A stretch of 64,000 nt of DNA from Oscillospiraceae bacterium (GCA_017415425.1 JAFQGT010000002.1:93345-157344), one strand, 5' to 3'. Positions 9,738-19,502 are shown, numbered from the stretch's first letter. The notes: a model not told the origin generated them from the sequence alone. A program made the numbers and translations.

Positions 9738-11165
9738 TTAGAACTCGCACTTCTGGGCAATATAGTTTTTCAGCTCACTGATGGGAACACGGACCTGCTC
9801 CATCGTATCACGGTCACGGACAGTAACACAATTGTCTGCCTCGGTAGTCTCATCACCCACGGTCTGGAAGTCCACGGTGATGCAAAGGGGTGTGCCGATC
9901 TCGTCCTCCCGGCGGTAACGCTTGCCGATAGAACCGGCATCGTCATAATCCACCATAAAGTCCTTCCGCAGCTGCTGATAGATCTCCTCAGCCTTGGGGG
10001 CAAGCTTCTTGCTCAGAGGCAGCACTGCAGCCTTGAAGGGAGCCAGTGCCGGATGCAGCCGCAGCACGGTACGCACATCGTCTTTGCCGTTCTTATCCTG
10101 ACCCACGACCTCTTCGTCGTAAGCCTCGCACAGGAAGGCCAGCGCCACACGGTCGCAGCCCAGGGAGGGCTCGATCACATAGGGGATATAGTGCTCGTTA
10201 CGCTCCTGGTCGAAGTAGGTCAGCTTCTTGCCGGAAGCCTCCTGGTGACGACCCAGGTCATAGTCGGTACGGTCAGCAATGCCCCACAGTTCGCCCCAGC
10301 CGTTGCCGAAGGGGAACTGATACTCGATGTCGGTAGTAGCCCGGGAGTAGAAGGCCAGTTCTGCGGGATCGTGATCGCGCAGCCGCAGGGAGTCTTCCTT
10401 GATGCCCAGGGAGATCAGCCAGTTCTTGCAGAAGTCCTTCCAGTAGGCAAACCACTCCAGGTCGGTGCCGGGCTGGCAGAAGAATTCACACTCCATCTGC
10501 TCAAATTCACGGGTACGGAAGGTGAAGTTGCCGGGGGTGATCTCGTTACGGAAGGCCTTACCCACCTGGCAGACGCCGAAGGGCAGCTTCTTGCGGGTGG
10601 TGCGCTGAATGCTATCAAAGTTGACGAAAATGCCCTGTGCAGTTTCGGGACGCAGATATGCGATGGAGGAGGAGTCCTCGGTAACACCGATCTTGGTCTG
10701 GAACATCAGATTGAAGTTCCGGATGGAGGTAAAGTGATGCTTGCCACAGTTGGGGCAGACCACATCCTCGTGCTCCTCGATGAATGCGTTCATCTGGTTG
10801 GTGTCCATAGCATCCACATTCACCAGCTTGCCGGATTCGGAAGCGGAGATCAGCTGATCAGCCCGCTGACGAGATCCGCAGCCCTTGCAGTCCACCAGAG
10901 GATCGGAGAAAGAACCCACGTGTCCGGTGGTGACCCAGGTGGTGGGGTTCATAATAATGGCGGCATCCAAACCCACATTGTAGTCGGATTCCTGCACGAA
11001 CTTCTTCAGCCACGCCTTTTTTACATTGTTCTTAAACTCCACACCCAGAGGGCCGTAGTCCCAGGAGTTTGCCAAACCGCCGTAAATCTCAGAACCGGCA
11101 TACACAAAGCCACGGTTCTTACACAAATTTACGATCATTTCCAAAGTCTTTTCGCTGTTTTTCAT
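9738..11165 (-). CDS. glyS: Glycyl-tRNA synthetase, dimeric type
   Basis: A 475-residue class II aminoacyl-tRNA synthetase of the alpha2 GlyQS type, charging tRNA-Gly. Visible signatures are the N-terminal [12 protein letters not shown], motif 2 around [21 protein letters not shown], a zinc-ribbon-like insertion with CKGC and CPNCGKHH, and the C-terminal anticodon-binding domain. Length suits the family. The ATG at 11165 is preferred because GGAGG lies nine bases upstream; a TTG at 11180 overlaps that site. No T-box leader is present: only 68 bases separate it from the next gene upstream. It is terminated by the bidirectional hairpin at 9.7 kb. Confidence 0.96.
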   Translation of the reverse strand: MKNSEKTLEMIVNLCKNRGFVYAGSEIYGGLANSWDYGPLGVEFKNNVKKAWLKKFVQESDYNVGLDAAIIMNPTTWVTTGHVGSFSDPLVDCKGCGSRQRADQLISASESGKLVNVDAMDTNQMNAFIEEHEDVVCPNCGKHHFTSIRNFNLMFQTKIGVTEDSSSIAYLRPETAQGIFVNFDSIQRTTRKKLPFGVCQVGKAFRNEITPGNFTFRTREFEQMECEFFCQPGTDLEWFAYWKDFCKNWLISLGIKEDSLRLRDHDPAELAFYSRATTDIEYQFPFGNGWGELWGIADRTDYDLGRHQEASGKKLTYFDQERNEHYIPYVIEPSLGCDRVALAFLCEAYDEEVVGQDKNGKDDVRTVLRLHPALAPFKAAVLPLSKKLAPKAEEIYQQLRKDFMVDYDDAGSIGKRYRREDEIGTPLCITVDFQTVGDETTEADNCVTVRDRDTMEQVRVPISELKNYIAQKCEF

Positions 11166-11233
11166 ATTTCTATCCTCCAAAATAGGATTTATTCACAAAT
11201 GACACCTTATTATATCGGGAAAAGCCACTGAAA

Positions 11234-12073
11234 TCAAGAGCTTTCTTTCAAAACCAGGTCCTCTCCCAGATCTTCTGCCATCAGCCGGTGGACCCGATTG
11301 CCCACATCCACCGTAGTCTGCCCTTTTATTTCCTCCGGGGGGATCACCGCCACCAGGTGCAGATGCACATCCGTAGGCTTCAGGCGCAAGGCGTTGCGGA
11401 AAACTTGGTTGGTGTTCCGCAAGGTGCAGACCACAATGGGCACACCCGTCTTCTGGGCGATCTTGAACACGCCGTTGCGGAAAGGATGGAGCAGACCATC
11501 CATACTGGTATAGCCCTCGGGGAATACAGCGATGGATACTTCATCTTCCTGGATCAGCCGAATGCAGGCCAGAATGGTCTTCAGCGCCTCCCGGTCGTTC
11601 TCCCGGTTGATCAGCTGACACATAATCTTGTGCATCAGCTTGCCCACCACAAACATCGTAGTATTCTCACGCTTGGAGATAAATGCCAGCTGGCTTTTCC
11701 GGAAGCAATGCAGCAGCATAGGGGGATCCAGATCATTGATATGGTTGCAGACCAGCATAAACCGTCCGGCCTTGGGCGTCTTCTCCAAGCCTTCCGTGTG
11801 GAGTCGGATCTGCAGAATGGGCTGGATTAACTCTATCAGACAACCGATGACAAATCGGTAAAATCCGTTATCCTTTTTTTGAGGCTTGCCGGTATCTACC
11901 GCCGCGCTCATAGCCAGCACCAGCAAAAATATCAGCATCAGCAGCCCCACCAGACTGCCAAGCCAGCCCACCGGCAGCAGCCACAGCCAACAGAGATTTT
12001 CAAAGTTGCCGGTTTTCATACAGATCACCACTGCCGATACCAGCGCCAGGGCTAACAAAGTGAAGCAAGTCAT
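11234..12073 (-). CDS. plsC: 1-acyl-sn-glycerol-3-phosphate acyltransferase family protein
   Basis: A 279-residue membrane acyltransferase. Two hydrophobic segments occupy residues 1-20 and 28-58. The catalytic motif NHxxxxD appears as NHINDLD and the substrate motif as FPEGYTS, both in the PlsC order. PlsC acylates lysophosphatidate during phospholipid synthesis; related LpxL/YihG-like members use other acceptors, so the precise substrate is inferred. Start ATG 12073 lies after GGAGGTGAAGGAG. Its stop lies 68 bases from the glyS start, so it may share a transcript with glyS. Confidence 0.85.
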   Translation of the reverse strand: MTCFTLLALALVSAVVICMKTGNFENLCWLWLLPVGWLGSLVGLLMLIFLLVLAMSAAVDTGKPQKKDNGFYRFVIGCLIELIQPILQIRLHTEGLEKTPKAGRFMLVCNHINDLDPPMLLHCFRKSQLAFISKRENTTMFVVGKLMHKIMCQLINRENDREALKTILACIRLIQEDEVSIAVFPEGYTSMDGLLHPFRNGVFKIAQKTGVPIVVCTLRNTNQVFRNALRLKPTDVHLHLVAVIPPEEIKGQTTVDVGNRVHRLMAEDLGEDLVLKESS

Positions 12074-12238
12074 ACTCCTTCACCTCCGCAAAAGTAAATT
12101 TATTCCTTATTATACTCTGCCTGCGACCCGGAAACAAGTATAATTTTTCTAAAACAAGGGTAGAAATCCCCGGGCTACACTGGTATAATATATTTAATCG
12201 TGTACTGCCCTGTTGTGGCATACAAAGGAGGCCCGTTT

Positions 12239-12979
12239 ATGAATCGCTTTGCAAATCTTTCTTTGTTCCCCTGGCTGACCTTTCTGCTGGGCGCTGTAGG
12301 CTACGGTCTGCGGCTTTGGCTGCTGGCCAGTCTGGATGAAAATAATCTTCTGCAGACATCTCATCCTGCAGGAATCATTTGCATCTTTCTTCTGCTTTTT
12401 CTTTTGTTTTTTTATTTCCTGGTGGTGCGGAATTTAGTGCCCATCGCCCAGTACGGCCTTCTCTTCCCCCGCTCTCCCTTGGCGATCGCAGGTAATGTAG
12501 CTGCCGGCGCAGGCTTTTTGTACAGCGGCTATACGAGACTTTCCGGAACGGGTGCAATATTAGGGGTCCTGTTCCTGGTGATGAGCATTCTGGCAACGCT
12601 TGGCATACTGTATGCCGGCTTCTGCCGGTTGAAAGGGCAGCGTTGCCATTATATGGTTCGGACATATATCTGCTTCTATCTGATGCTGCACCTGGTCTTC
12701 TCCTGCCGTTCCTGGGGTTCTGATTCCCAGGTGCAGATGTATCTGTTCCCGCTGCTGGCCTCCTTGTTCTTGGTGCTGGCCAGCTATTACCGGACGGTTC
12801 TGGATTCTCAAAAAAGCGACCGCCGTCCCTATATCATCCTTACCCAGAGCGCGCTGTTTTGTTGTATGCTCTCTTTGAAGGGCGACAGCTCCCTATACTA
12901 TCTGGCAATGGCCTTCTGGATGGCAACCGACTGCTGTAACACAAAACCCAAGCCCGCTCGCTATCTAAAGAAGAAATAA
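12239..12979 (+). CDS. Multi-spanning membrane protein, unknown
   Basis: A 246-residue protein that is mostly hydrophobic, with about six to seven predicted membrane helices (near residues 7-30, 44-65, 82-105, 108-130, 145-165, 175-195, 210-230) and short loops. No signature residues point to a transporter or enzyme class. Start ATG 12239 has AGGAGG seven bases upstream. It precedes cca by ten bases and is likely in the same operon with cca and the TetM-like fusion. I do not recognise the family. Confidence 0.7.
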   Translation: MNRFANLSLFPWLTFLLGAVGYGLRLWLLASLDENNLLQTSHPAGIICIFLLLFLLFFYFLVVRNLVPIAQYGLLFPRSPLAIAGNVAAGAGFLYSGYTRLSGTGAILGVLFLVMSILATLGILYAGFCRLKGQRCHYMVRTYICFYLMLHLVFSCRSWGSDSQVQMYLFPLLASLFLVLASYYRTVLDSQKSDRRPYIILTQSALFCCMLSLKGDSSLYYLAMAFWMATDCCNTKPKPARYLKKK

Positions 12980-12989
12980 GGGGGTTCCT

Positions 12990-14330
12990 ATGTATTTACC
13001 GGACTGGGTACTCTACTGTGTCCACTCGCTGGAACAAGCTGGGTTTCAGGCCTATACCGTAGGCGGCTGCGTCCGGGATTCCCTGTTAGGACTGCAGCCC
13101 CACGATTACGATTTATGTACCAGCGCCACACCCCAGCAGACTGCGCAGGTGTTCTCCCATCATACGCTGATCCGCAGCGGTGAAAAGCACGGAACCATCG
13201 GTGTCGTGGTCCAGGGACAGGTTTTGGAGATCACCACCTTCCGCACCGAAGGGGGTTACCGGGACAGCCGCCACCCGGATTGGGTGGAATTTGTAGACCG
13301 GGTGCAGGAGGATCTGGCCCGGCGGGATTTTACTGTCAACGCCATAGCCTATCACCCCGAAATCGGCTATGTAGACCCCTTTGGAGGACAGCAGGATCTG
13401 CAAAACCGTGTCCTCCGGGCAGTGGGCGATGCGCCTACCCGTTTTCGGGAGGATGCGCTGCGAATCTTGCGGGGTGTACGGTTTTCTGTCCGGTTCGGTC
13501 TGACACCGGCGCCTGCCACAATGGCGGCTATGGCAGAGCTTGCTCCGCTGATGGAGCAACTGGCAAAGGAACGTATTTTTCAGGAACTATGCGGCCTGCT
13601 GCCGCTGATCCACGCGGATGAGCTGGTAACCTTTGCGCCGATTTTGGTGCAGGTTTTGCCTGTGCTGAAGCCCTGTGTGGGATTTTTGCAGCACAGCATC
13701 CACCATCAATATGATGTATTCACCCACACCGCTTATGTGGTGGAGGCCACACCTGAGGATCTTTCCCTGCGGTGGGCTGCGTTGCTCCACGATTGCGGTA
13801 AGCCGGCGGTCTTTTCCCTGGACGAATCCGGCAAAGGCCATTTTAAGGGACACGCTAAGATCAGCGCCCAGCTGGCAGAGGAAACCCTGTATCAGTTGAA
13901 AGCCCCAACCGCCCTGCGGGAGCAGGTGGTCTTTCTTGTGGCCCAGCATATGACCCCGCTGGAGCCGGATAAGAAGCTGCTGCGCCGCCGTTTGGGAAAA
14001 TGGGGCGTTGCACAAACGCAAGCGCTTCTGCAGCTGCAAGAGGCGGATATGGGTAGCAAAGGCACCGGCGATTTTTCCCAGCTGGAGCAATTTAGCCACC
14101 TGCGTCAACTGCTGCAGGAAGTACTCTCGGAGGATGCCTGTTTGAACATCCGGGATCTTGCCATCAACGGAAATCATCTGCTGGAGCTTGGCTTTGCTCC
14201 GGGGAAGGCCATCGGCAACTGCCTGCAATACCTGCTGTCGCAGGTACAGCAGGAGCTGCTACCCAACGAACCGGGGGCACTGTTGGCGCAGGCTTTAGAT
14301 TATTTGACACACGGAATGAATCATCTATGA
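12990..14330 (+). CDS. cca: CCA-adding tRNA nucleotidyltransferase
   Basis: A 446-residue class II nucleotidyltransferase that adds or repairs the 3' CCA of tRNAs using CTP and ATP. The N-terminal head has YTVGGCVRDSLLG (nucleotide-binding loop) and DYD (metal-binding carboxylates, about residue 35). The neck region contains REDALRILRGVRF, the conserved ligand-recognition element. An HD-type domain follows (HDCGKP, about residue 270). The gene ends in a four-base ATGA overlap with the next gene, implying translational coupling to the ribosome-associated fusion protein. At least one tRNA in this window (30.5 kb) carries an encoded CCA. Confidence 0.95.
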   Translation: MYLPDWVLYCVHSLEQAGFQAYTVGGCVRDSLLGLQPHDYDLCTSATPQQTAQVFSHHTLIRSGEKHGTIGVVVQGQVLEITTFRTEGGYRDSRHPDWVEFVDRVQEDLARRDFTVNAIAYHPEIGYVDPFGGQQDLQNRVLRAVGDAPTRFREDALRILRGVRFSVRFGLTPAPATMAAMAELAPLMEQLAKERIFQELCGLLPLIHADELVTFAPILVQVLPVLKPCVGFLQHSIHHQYDVFTHTAYVVEATPEDLSLRWAALLHDCGKPAVFSLDESGKGHFKGHAKISAQLAEETLYQLKAPTALREQVVFLVAQHMTPLEPDKKLLRRRLGKWGVAQTQALLQLQEADMGSKGTGDFSQLEQFSHLRQLLQEVLSEDACLNIRDLAINGNHLLELGFAPGKAIGNCLQYLLSQVQQELLPNEPGALLAQALDYLTHGMNHL

Positions 14331-16846
14331 CAAAAACACCTTTTACCTTAGGAATCCTGGCCCACGTGGACGCTGGCAAGACCACCCTGTCGGAAGCGAT
14401 GCTCTACTTAAGCGGTGCCCGCCGTACCTTAGGTCGGGTAGATCACCGGGACGCCTTTTTGGACACCCACTCACTGGAGCGTGCAAGAGGCATCACGATT
14501 TTTTCCAAACAGGCGATTCTGCAAACCCAACACCGCACCATTACTCTGGTAGACACCCCGGGCCACGTGGATTTTTCCGCAGAGGCTGAGCGGGTATTGC
14601 CGGTTCTGGATTGTGCGGTGCTGGTGATCAGCGGTATCGACGGCATCCAATCCCACACCCTGACTTTGTGGGATCTTTTGGGGCGCTACAAGGTGCCCAC
14701 CGTGGTCTTTGTCAGCAAAATGGATCTGCCCGGCAAGGGCCGGGAGGAGATCCTGACCCAGCTGCAAACCCACTTCGGCAACTGTGCCGACTTTTCCGCA
14801 GACAGAGCCATCTGGCTGGAACAGGCCGCTATGTGCGACGAGCAGCTGCTGGAACAGTACTTGCAGACCGGCGATGTGGAGGATGCTGCCATCCGGCAGC
14901 TGGTGCAGCACAGAAAACTCATCCCCTGCTGCTTTGGCGCCGGTCTGAAGCTGGAGGGCGTTGATACCCTGCTGGATATCTTAGACCGCTACGGTCCTGT
15001 GGACAGCTATCAAGACACCTTTGGCGCCCAGATCTACAAGATCTCCCGGGATAGCCAAAATAACCGGCTGACTTGGCTGAAGGTCACCGGCGGCAGCTTA
15101 AAAAACCGCCAACTGCTGGGCTATCGGACCCAAAAGGGCGAGGAAATCACAGAAAAAGTGATTCAGTTGCGGCAATACTCCGGCGACAAATTCACCACTC
15201 CGGAGGAGGTTTTTGCCGGTGAGCTGGTGGCTGTTACAGGACTCAGCAGCACCTACGCCGGCCAGAGTCTGGGTGACCAAGCCGCCGCTGGAGCACCGGT
15301 ACTGGAGCCGGTGATGACCTATCGGCTGAACTTGTCCAGTGGCTGTGACCCGGTCTCCGTGCTGCCAAAGCTGCGGCTTCTGGAGGAGGAAGACCCCCTG
15401 CTGCGGATCCTGTGGGATGACCACTTAAAGCAGATCCACGTGCAGATTATGGGCAAGGTGCAGCTGGAGGTGCTCCGCAGCCTGATCCTGGAACGATTCG
15501 GTCTGGAGGTCACTTTGGATGACCAAAAGATCTATTACAAGGAGACCATTGCCGCCCCGGTGGAGGGCGTGGGTCACTTTGAGCCTTTGCGGCACTATGC
15601 GGAAGTCCATCTTCTGCTGGAACCCCTGCCTCAAGGCAGCGGATTGGTGTTTGACACCGTCTGCCCCTTAGATGTGCTGGATGCAAACTACCAAAAGCTG
15701 ATTCTTGCCCATTTAAGCGAAAAGACCCATCGGGGCGTGCTGACCGGCGCGCCGATCACCGATATGAAACTGACATTGCTGGTGGGTAAGGCGCACCTGA
15801 AGCATACAGAGGGTGGCGATTTCCGGCAGGCTACCTACCGGGCCGTCCGGCAAGGTTTGATGCAGGCGGAATCTATCCTGCTGGAGCCCTGGTATCGGTT
15901 CACCCTCACTGTTCCCACAGCGCAGATAGGCCGGGCCATTACCGACATTCGGGCTATGAGCGGAGAATTTGAGGGTCCGGACGCCCAAGGCACCAACAGC
16001 ATCCTCTCAGGTCTTGTCCCAGCATCGGAGCTGGGAGATTATGCCAGCCAGGTCGCTGCCTATACCCAAGGCACCGGACAGCTGCAGCTGACCCTTCACG
16101 GCTACGCCCCCTGCCACAATCAGGATGCAGTGGTGGCTGCTGCCGACTACGACCCGGAAAGTGATCTGGAAAACACCTCGGACTCGGTCTTTTGCAGCCA
16201 CGGAGCGGGTTTTACTGTCAAGTGGGATCAGGTGCAGGCGTATATGCACTTGGAAAGCGGTCTGCAAAAAGAGTCCCAACCGGAACTGATCACCCGCAAT
16301 ATCCGTCTGGATGACAAAGAGCTGGAGGCGATTATGCTGCGGGAATTTGGTCCTGTGAAACGTCCTCTGTATCGGGCGCCGGAGAACCGCCCTGCCCGGG
16401 AGGAAGTGACCATTCGACCGCCCCGGGACAATGCCATCATCGTAGACGGCTATAACATCATCTTCGCTTGGGAGGAGCTGAGCAAGCTGGCGCTCCACGA
16501 TCTGGATGCGGCGCGGCGGCGGCTGTGTGACCTGCTGTCCAGCTTCGCCGGGTTCAAAAAGTGTTATCTGGTAGTGGTCTTTGACGGCTATAAAGTCAAG
16601 GACAATCCCGGAGAGAAAGAGCAGTTCCACAACATTCACATTGTCTATACCAAGGAAAATCAGACCGCTGACGCATACATAGAAGCCCTGGCCGACCAGA
16701 TCGGACGAAACTACGCAGTACGGGTGGCCACCTCTGACGGATTGGTGCAGCTGAGTTCCCTGCGCAGCGGCGTGCTGCGTATGTCCGCAAGAGAGCTGCA
16801 AACGGAAGTGGAGGCAACACGAAAGGAAATGCAATCTTATTTTTAA
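14327..16846 (+). CDS. TetM-like translation GTPase fused to a NYN (Rae1/YacP-like) nuclease domain
   Basis: An 839-residue fusion. Residues 1 to about 680 follow the EF-G/TetM ribosomal-protection architecture: G1 AHVDAGKTT (12-20), G2 RGITI, G3 DTPGH, G4 SKMD, then domains II-V. Residues about 700-839 are a NYN domain beginning IIVDGYNIIFAW, with VVVFDGYKV and later ATSDGLVQ, the acidic residues expected for a metal-dependent endonuclease. YacP (Rae1) of Bacillus is known to cut mRNA in the ribosomal A site. An EF-G-like module that enters the A site fused to an A-site nuclease suggests a ribosome-rescue or mRNA-surveillance factor; this is inference. True tetracycline resistance proteins are about 640 residues without NYN. 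It overlaps cca by four bases. Confidence 0.88.
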   Translation: MTKTPFTLGILAHVDAGKTTLSEAMLYLSGARRTLGRVDHRDAFLDTHSLERARGITIFSKQAILQTQHRTITLVDTPGHVDFSAEAERVLPVLDCAVLVISGIDGIQSHTLTLWDLLGRYKVPTVVFVSKMDLPGKGREEILTQLQTHFGNCADFSADRAIWLEQAAMCDEQLLEQYLQTGDVEDAAIRQLVQHRKLIPCCFGAGLKLEGVDTLLDILDRYGPVDSYQDTFGAQIYKISRDSQNNRLTWLKVTGGSLKNRQLLGYRTQKGEEITEKVIQLRQYSGDKFTTPEEVFAGELVAVTGLSSTYAGQSLGDQAAAGAPVLEPVMTYRLNLSSGCDPVSVLPKLRLLEEEDPLLRILWDDHLKQIHVQIMGKVQLEVLRSLILERFGLEVTLDDQKIYYKETIAAPVEGVGHFEPLRHYAEVHLLLEPLPQGSGLVFDTVCPLDVLDANYQKLILAHLSEKTHRGVLTGAPITDMKLTLLVGKAHLKHTEGGDFRQATYRAVRQGLMQAESILLEPWYRFTLTVPTAQIGRAITDIRAMSGEFEGPDAQGTNSILSGLVPASELGDYASQVAAYTQGTGQLQLTLHGYAPCHNQDAVVAAADYDPESDLENTSDSVFCSHGAGFTVKWDQVQAYMHLESGLQKESQPELITRNIRLDDKELEAIMLREFGPVKRPLYRAPENRPAREEVTIRPPRDNAIIVDGYNIIFAWEELSKLALHDLDAARRRLCDLLSSFAGFKKCYLVVVFDGYKVKDNPGEKEQFHNIHIVYTKENQTADAYIEALADQIGRNYAVRVATSDGLVQLSSLRSGVLRMSARELQTEVEATRKEMQSYF

Positions 16847-16898
16847 CGCCCCTTTGTAAAATTCGTAATAAACATAAGAAATTACAGGAGGTATCCCT

Positions 16899-17348
16899 AT
16901 GCGTAACCCCACCCCCAATGACCAAAAAAGCGCCCGGCAAGAACGGCAAGAGCACCGCGACCACCGAGTAGAGCATATTTTCCGTCGGATTCTCCATACC
17001 CTGGAACGGATCGTGGCAGCTGTCACGCTGATCGTTCTGGTGATCGCCCTGGGTTTAGAATTGTTCAAACTGTTCACCACAGGTGGCTATCTCAATGACA
17101 TCAGCCTGTATTTGCACAACGTTCTGACTATCGTGGTGGGTCTGGAATTTGTCCGTATGCTGATCGACACGACTCCTGCCAATATTCTGGAGGTATTGAC
17201 GGTGGCCATCACCCGTCACGTGATTCTCTCCCACGATAACCCCTGGAGCAATGTAGCGTGCATTGCCTGCATTGCGGGACTCTTTGCTATTCGCCGGTTC
17301 CTGGTTCGCCGCAGCGAGCTGAAAGAAGAAATGGTAGAAATGGAATAA
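16899..17348 (+). CDS. PsiE-like membrane protein
   Basis: A 149-residue protein with a charged N-terminal 27 residues, then four hydrophobic segments (about 32-52, 65-85, 92-110 and 118-133). The pattern VGLEFVRMLIDTTPANILEV followed by AITRHVILSH resembles the phosphate-starvation-inducible PsiE family. The function of PsiE is not established. Start ATG 16899 has AGGAGG eight bases upstream. It follows the fusion protein by about 50 bases and ends at a strong bidirectional terminator. Confidence 0.65.
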   Translation: MRNPTPNDQKSARQERQEHRDHRVEHIFRRILHTLERIVAAVTLIVLVIALGLELFKLFTTGGYLNDISLYLHNVLTIVVGLEFVRMLIDTTPANILEVLTVAITRHVILSHDNPWSNVACIACIAGLFAIRRFLVRRSELKEEMVEME

Positions 17349-17361
17349 TCTTGCTTTTAGC

Positions 17362-17400
17362 AAAAGCCACCCTGTCCTTATCGGACAGGGTGGCTTTAAT
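17362..17400 (+). terminator. Bidirectional terminator
   Basis: Fifteen-bp stem AAAGCCACCCTGTCC with GGACAGGGTGGCTTT, loop TTATC, between the convergent PsiE-like gene and the DHHW lipoprotein gene. Confidence 0.9.
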
Positions 17401-17406
17401 ATTTCC

Positions 17407-19125
17407 TTAGAAGATGCGGCTCAGATCACCAGCCACCAGACCGGAACAGATCCGCAGAAGGTTGTTGGCGAAGATCACATCCTGGGCGCCGGTGGTCTTA
17501 GCAAGTTCTGTGACGCTGCCATCCCAGTAGCGGTAGTCGATTTCATAGACTGTGGAGTAATGATCTATGATAAAGGGCATAAACGCACAGCCGAAGGACT
17601 CCTTGATCACAATGCACACACTGCCGTCGGTCACATCTTTATTCTCGAACACGGTGTAAGGATTATCGCCGGCGGCGAAGGCATTGTACTTGTTGAAAGA
17701 CGCATCCGCGCTCACATCCCGGATCACCGGCCAAGTGGAGGATTGACCTTTGGAATCGGTGTAGGTCATCGTCACATTAGTGACCGGATGATAGGCGTAA
17801 ACCGTATCGGTGAAATCGTCCATATCCTTCATATACTGGTACAGATAACCCTCGAAGCCGGTAAATTTAGAAATCTTCCGCTCCTCCAGGGTGTAGGCGG
17901 TGATACCCTTGACTTTGCAGAACGCTTCATAGGCATAGTACGCGCCTGTTGCTGTCCAGTGATGGTCTGTTTTGAAATACAGGTACTCATCCCTGTGGCG
18001 CATAAGATTATCAAAGGCATCCACCTTCCTGATGCTGTCGTCCAGGTAGGAATACAGCCGTCCGATGTCCGCGCCCTGATCCCGGTAACCGCTGAGCTGG
18101 GGAATAATATCATCCGGCATCACCACACCGATGGCGGTGGGGATGGTCAAAGCATATACCTGGCTGATACCCTCCAGCTCCTGTGCGTAGCGGTTAAGCA
18201 GCTGGGCATAATCAGACGCTGCAGAGTCGCTGTAGCCATAGCCCTCAAAGCTGGTCTTGTCTACCTGATAGACCGTATGATAAGAATAGGTGCCGGACTG
18301 GCTGATCAGCTTAGGGTAAGTTCCGTCGTCCGGTTCTGTTGCCTCGGTAGCTTCTGTGGCTTCCGTAGCCTCAGTAGTCTCGGCAGGCTCCGTTGCCTCA
18401 GTAGTCTCAACCGGCTCCGTTGCCTCGGTAGTCTCAACTGGCTCCGTTGCCTCTGTTGTCTCAACGGGCTCAGTTGCCTCGGTAGTCTCAACTGGCTCCG
18501 TTGCCTCTGTTGTCTCAACGGGCTCAGTTGCCTCAGTAACCTCAATCGTCTCGGTAGGATCTGTTGCGTCTGTCTGCTGGGTAGTCTGTGTTGTGGAATC
18601 TTCTGTGGTGTTGTCTGTATTTTCCGTTGCCTGCGTTGCAGGGGGTTCCAGAGAAGAACCCTTGGCAATGATGGCCTCCGCCTGGCTCATATCCGGGCAA
18701 ATGCATAATATCACAGCCGTCCCTTGTTTCCAGATCACAGCCTTTTCCAGCTTGGGAACTTGCTGGGGAATGTATGTCTTATACTGCTCGATCAGCTCTT
18801 CCACGTGGGCTTCCACGCAGGATACAGCTGCAGAAAGGTCTGCCTCGTTCGCCACCGTGATCAGTGCCACTTTATCCACAAAGTACGCACTGCCGGCGTA
18901 CATCTGCACCTTTGCCCCCTGAGGCAGATCCGGAAAATACAATGCACCGCAGTCTCCCAGGTCTTTCAGTTCTGTTTCATAATCCACCTGCTCCACCAAG
19001 GCCGAAAACAGCACCTGGGGATCAATGCCCGATTGAACCGGCGGTTCCGGATTCTGGCAGGCTGCCAATGTCAGCAGGATGCTGACGGTCAAAATAAGGA
19101 AGAGGGTTTGGAAAAATCGTTTCAT
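17407..19125 (-). CDS. DUF4358-linker-DHHW lipoprotein
   Basis: A 572-residue lipoprotein (lipobox TLAAC near residue 23). Residues about 35-150 match the DUF4358 pattern (ALVEQVDYETELKDL, then VALITVANEAD and IEQYKTYIP). Residues about 165-270 are a Thr/Glu/Pro linker built from nine-residue ATEPVETTE units. The C-terminal 300 residues are a DHHW domain, named for the TDHHW motif seen here in FKTDHHWTATGAY; the family belongs to the SGNH/AlgX-like esterase-acyltransferase superfamily linked to surface polysaccharide acylation. In many Clostridia DUF4358 and DHHW occur as separate neighbouring genes, so the fusion is notable. Activity on a cell-wall polymer is inferred. Ribosome site is weak (GAAAGAG). 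Confidence 0.82.
   Translation of the reverse strand: MKRFFQTLFLILTVSILLTLAACQNPEPPVQSGIDPQVLFSALVEQVDYETELKDLGDCGALYFPDLPQGAKVQMYAGSAYFVDKVALITVANEADLSAAVSCVEAHVEELIEQYKTYIPQQVPKLEKAVIWKQGTAVILCICPDMSQAEAIIAKGSSLEPPATQATENTDNTTEDSTTQTTQQTDATDPTETIEVTEATEPVETTEATEPVETTEATEPVETTEATEPVETTEATEPVETTEATEPAETTEATEATEATEATEPDDGTYPKLISQSGTYSYHTVYQVDKTSFEGYGYSDSAASDYAQLLNRYAQELEGISQVYALTIPTAIGVVMPDDIIPQLSGYRDQGADIGRLYSYLDDSIRKVDAFDNLMRHRDEYLYFKTDHHWTATGAYYAYEAFCKVKGITAYTLEERKISKFTGFEGYLYQYMKDMDDFTDTVYAYHPVTNVTMTYTDSKGQSSTWPVIRDVSADASFNKYNAFAAGDNPYTVFENKDVTDGSVCIVIKESFGCAFMPFIIDHYSTVYEIDYRYWDGSVTELAKTTGAQDVIFANNLLRICSGLVAGDLSRIF
18371..18545 (-). repeat. 27-base tandem repeat encoding the ATEPVETTE linker
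   Basis: About six imperfect copies of a 27-base unit inside the DHHW lipoprotein gene. Copies differ by synonymous changes such as GGTAGTC/TGTTGTC and alternate in two subtypes, a sign of unequal exchange or slippage. Confidence 0.85.
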
Positions 19126-19435
19126 TGTCTTTTCTCTTTCTGCATCTATATTTCCACGGAAAACCGATTATTTCGGCATCACGAAGTTGTTTGGATTCAA
19201 AATAGTACCGTATTTTCTCGCACTATCTTATGTTAACTCAAAATCCATCACTTTGCAACTACCAAAAGTAATTTTTCGACATTTTTTCATCTTTACCTCT
19301 GGTTTTTGTTGATTTTTTCTTGGATATAGTATACCGAAAGCAGCGACGCGGCCTTCTGGTATTACTTTGAAAATACCGATTTGTTTAGGCGCTTCCCAAC
19401 TGTGAGTGTTCAAAAACGCCTCCTCCAGTCTAAAA
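19126..19435. other. Intergenic region, no gene seen
   Basis: This 310-base AT-rich stretch lies between the start of the DHHW lipoprotein gene and the terminator of the next minus-strand gene. I see no convincing ORF. A TATACT on the minus strand at 19328-19333 could be a -10 element but has no good -35 partner. Confidence 0.5.
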
Positions 19436-19466
19436 AGCACCCCCGTCCGTGTCGGATGGGGGTGCT
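19431..19466 (-). terminator. Terminator after the InlB-repeat surface protein
   Basis: Stem AGCACCCCC with GGGGGTGCT (plus wobble pairs inside), followed by five T on the minus strand. Confidence 0.8.
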
Positions 19467-19502
19467 GCTATATACGATCACGCAGAGATTCCCGGGAAGG
19501 GG

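Noticed and set aside
7661-9760. 699-codon minus-strand frame opposite the EF-G-like gene
   Set aside because: Strong codon bias of the real gene removes stops on the other strand; no start signal and no recognisable domain.
14327-16846. Calling the TetM-like fusion a tetracycline resistance gene
   Set aside because: It has a chromosomal setting overlapping cca, a fused nuclease domain and no resistance-element flanks; resistance cannot be inferred.
18356-18922. Val/Ser/Ala repeat protein on the plus strand
   Set aside because: Antisense of the ATEPVETTE repeats in the DHHW lipoprotein.
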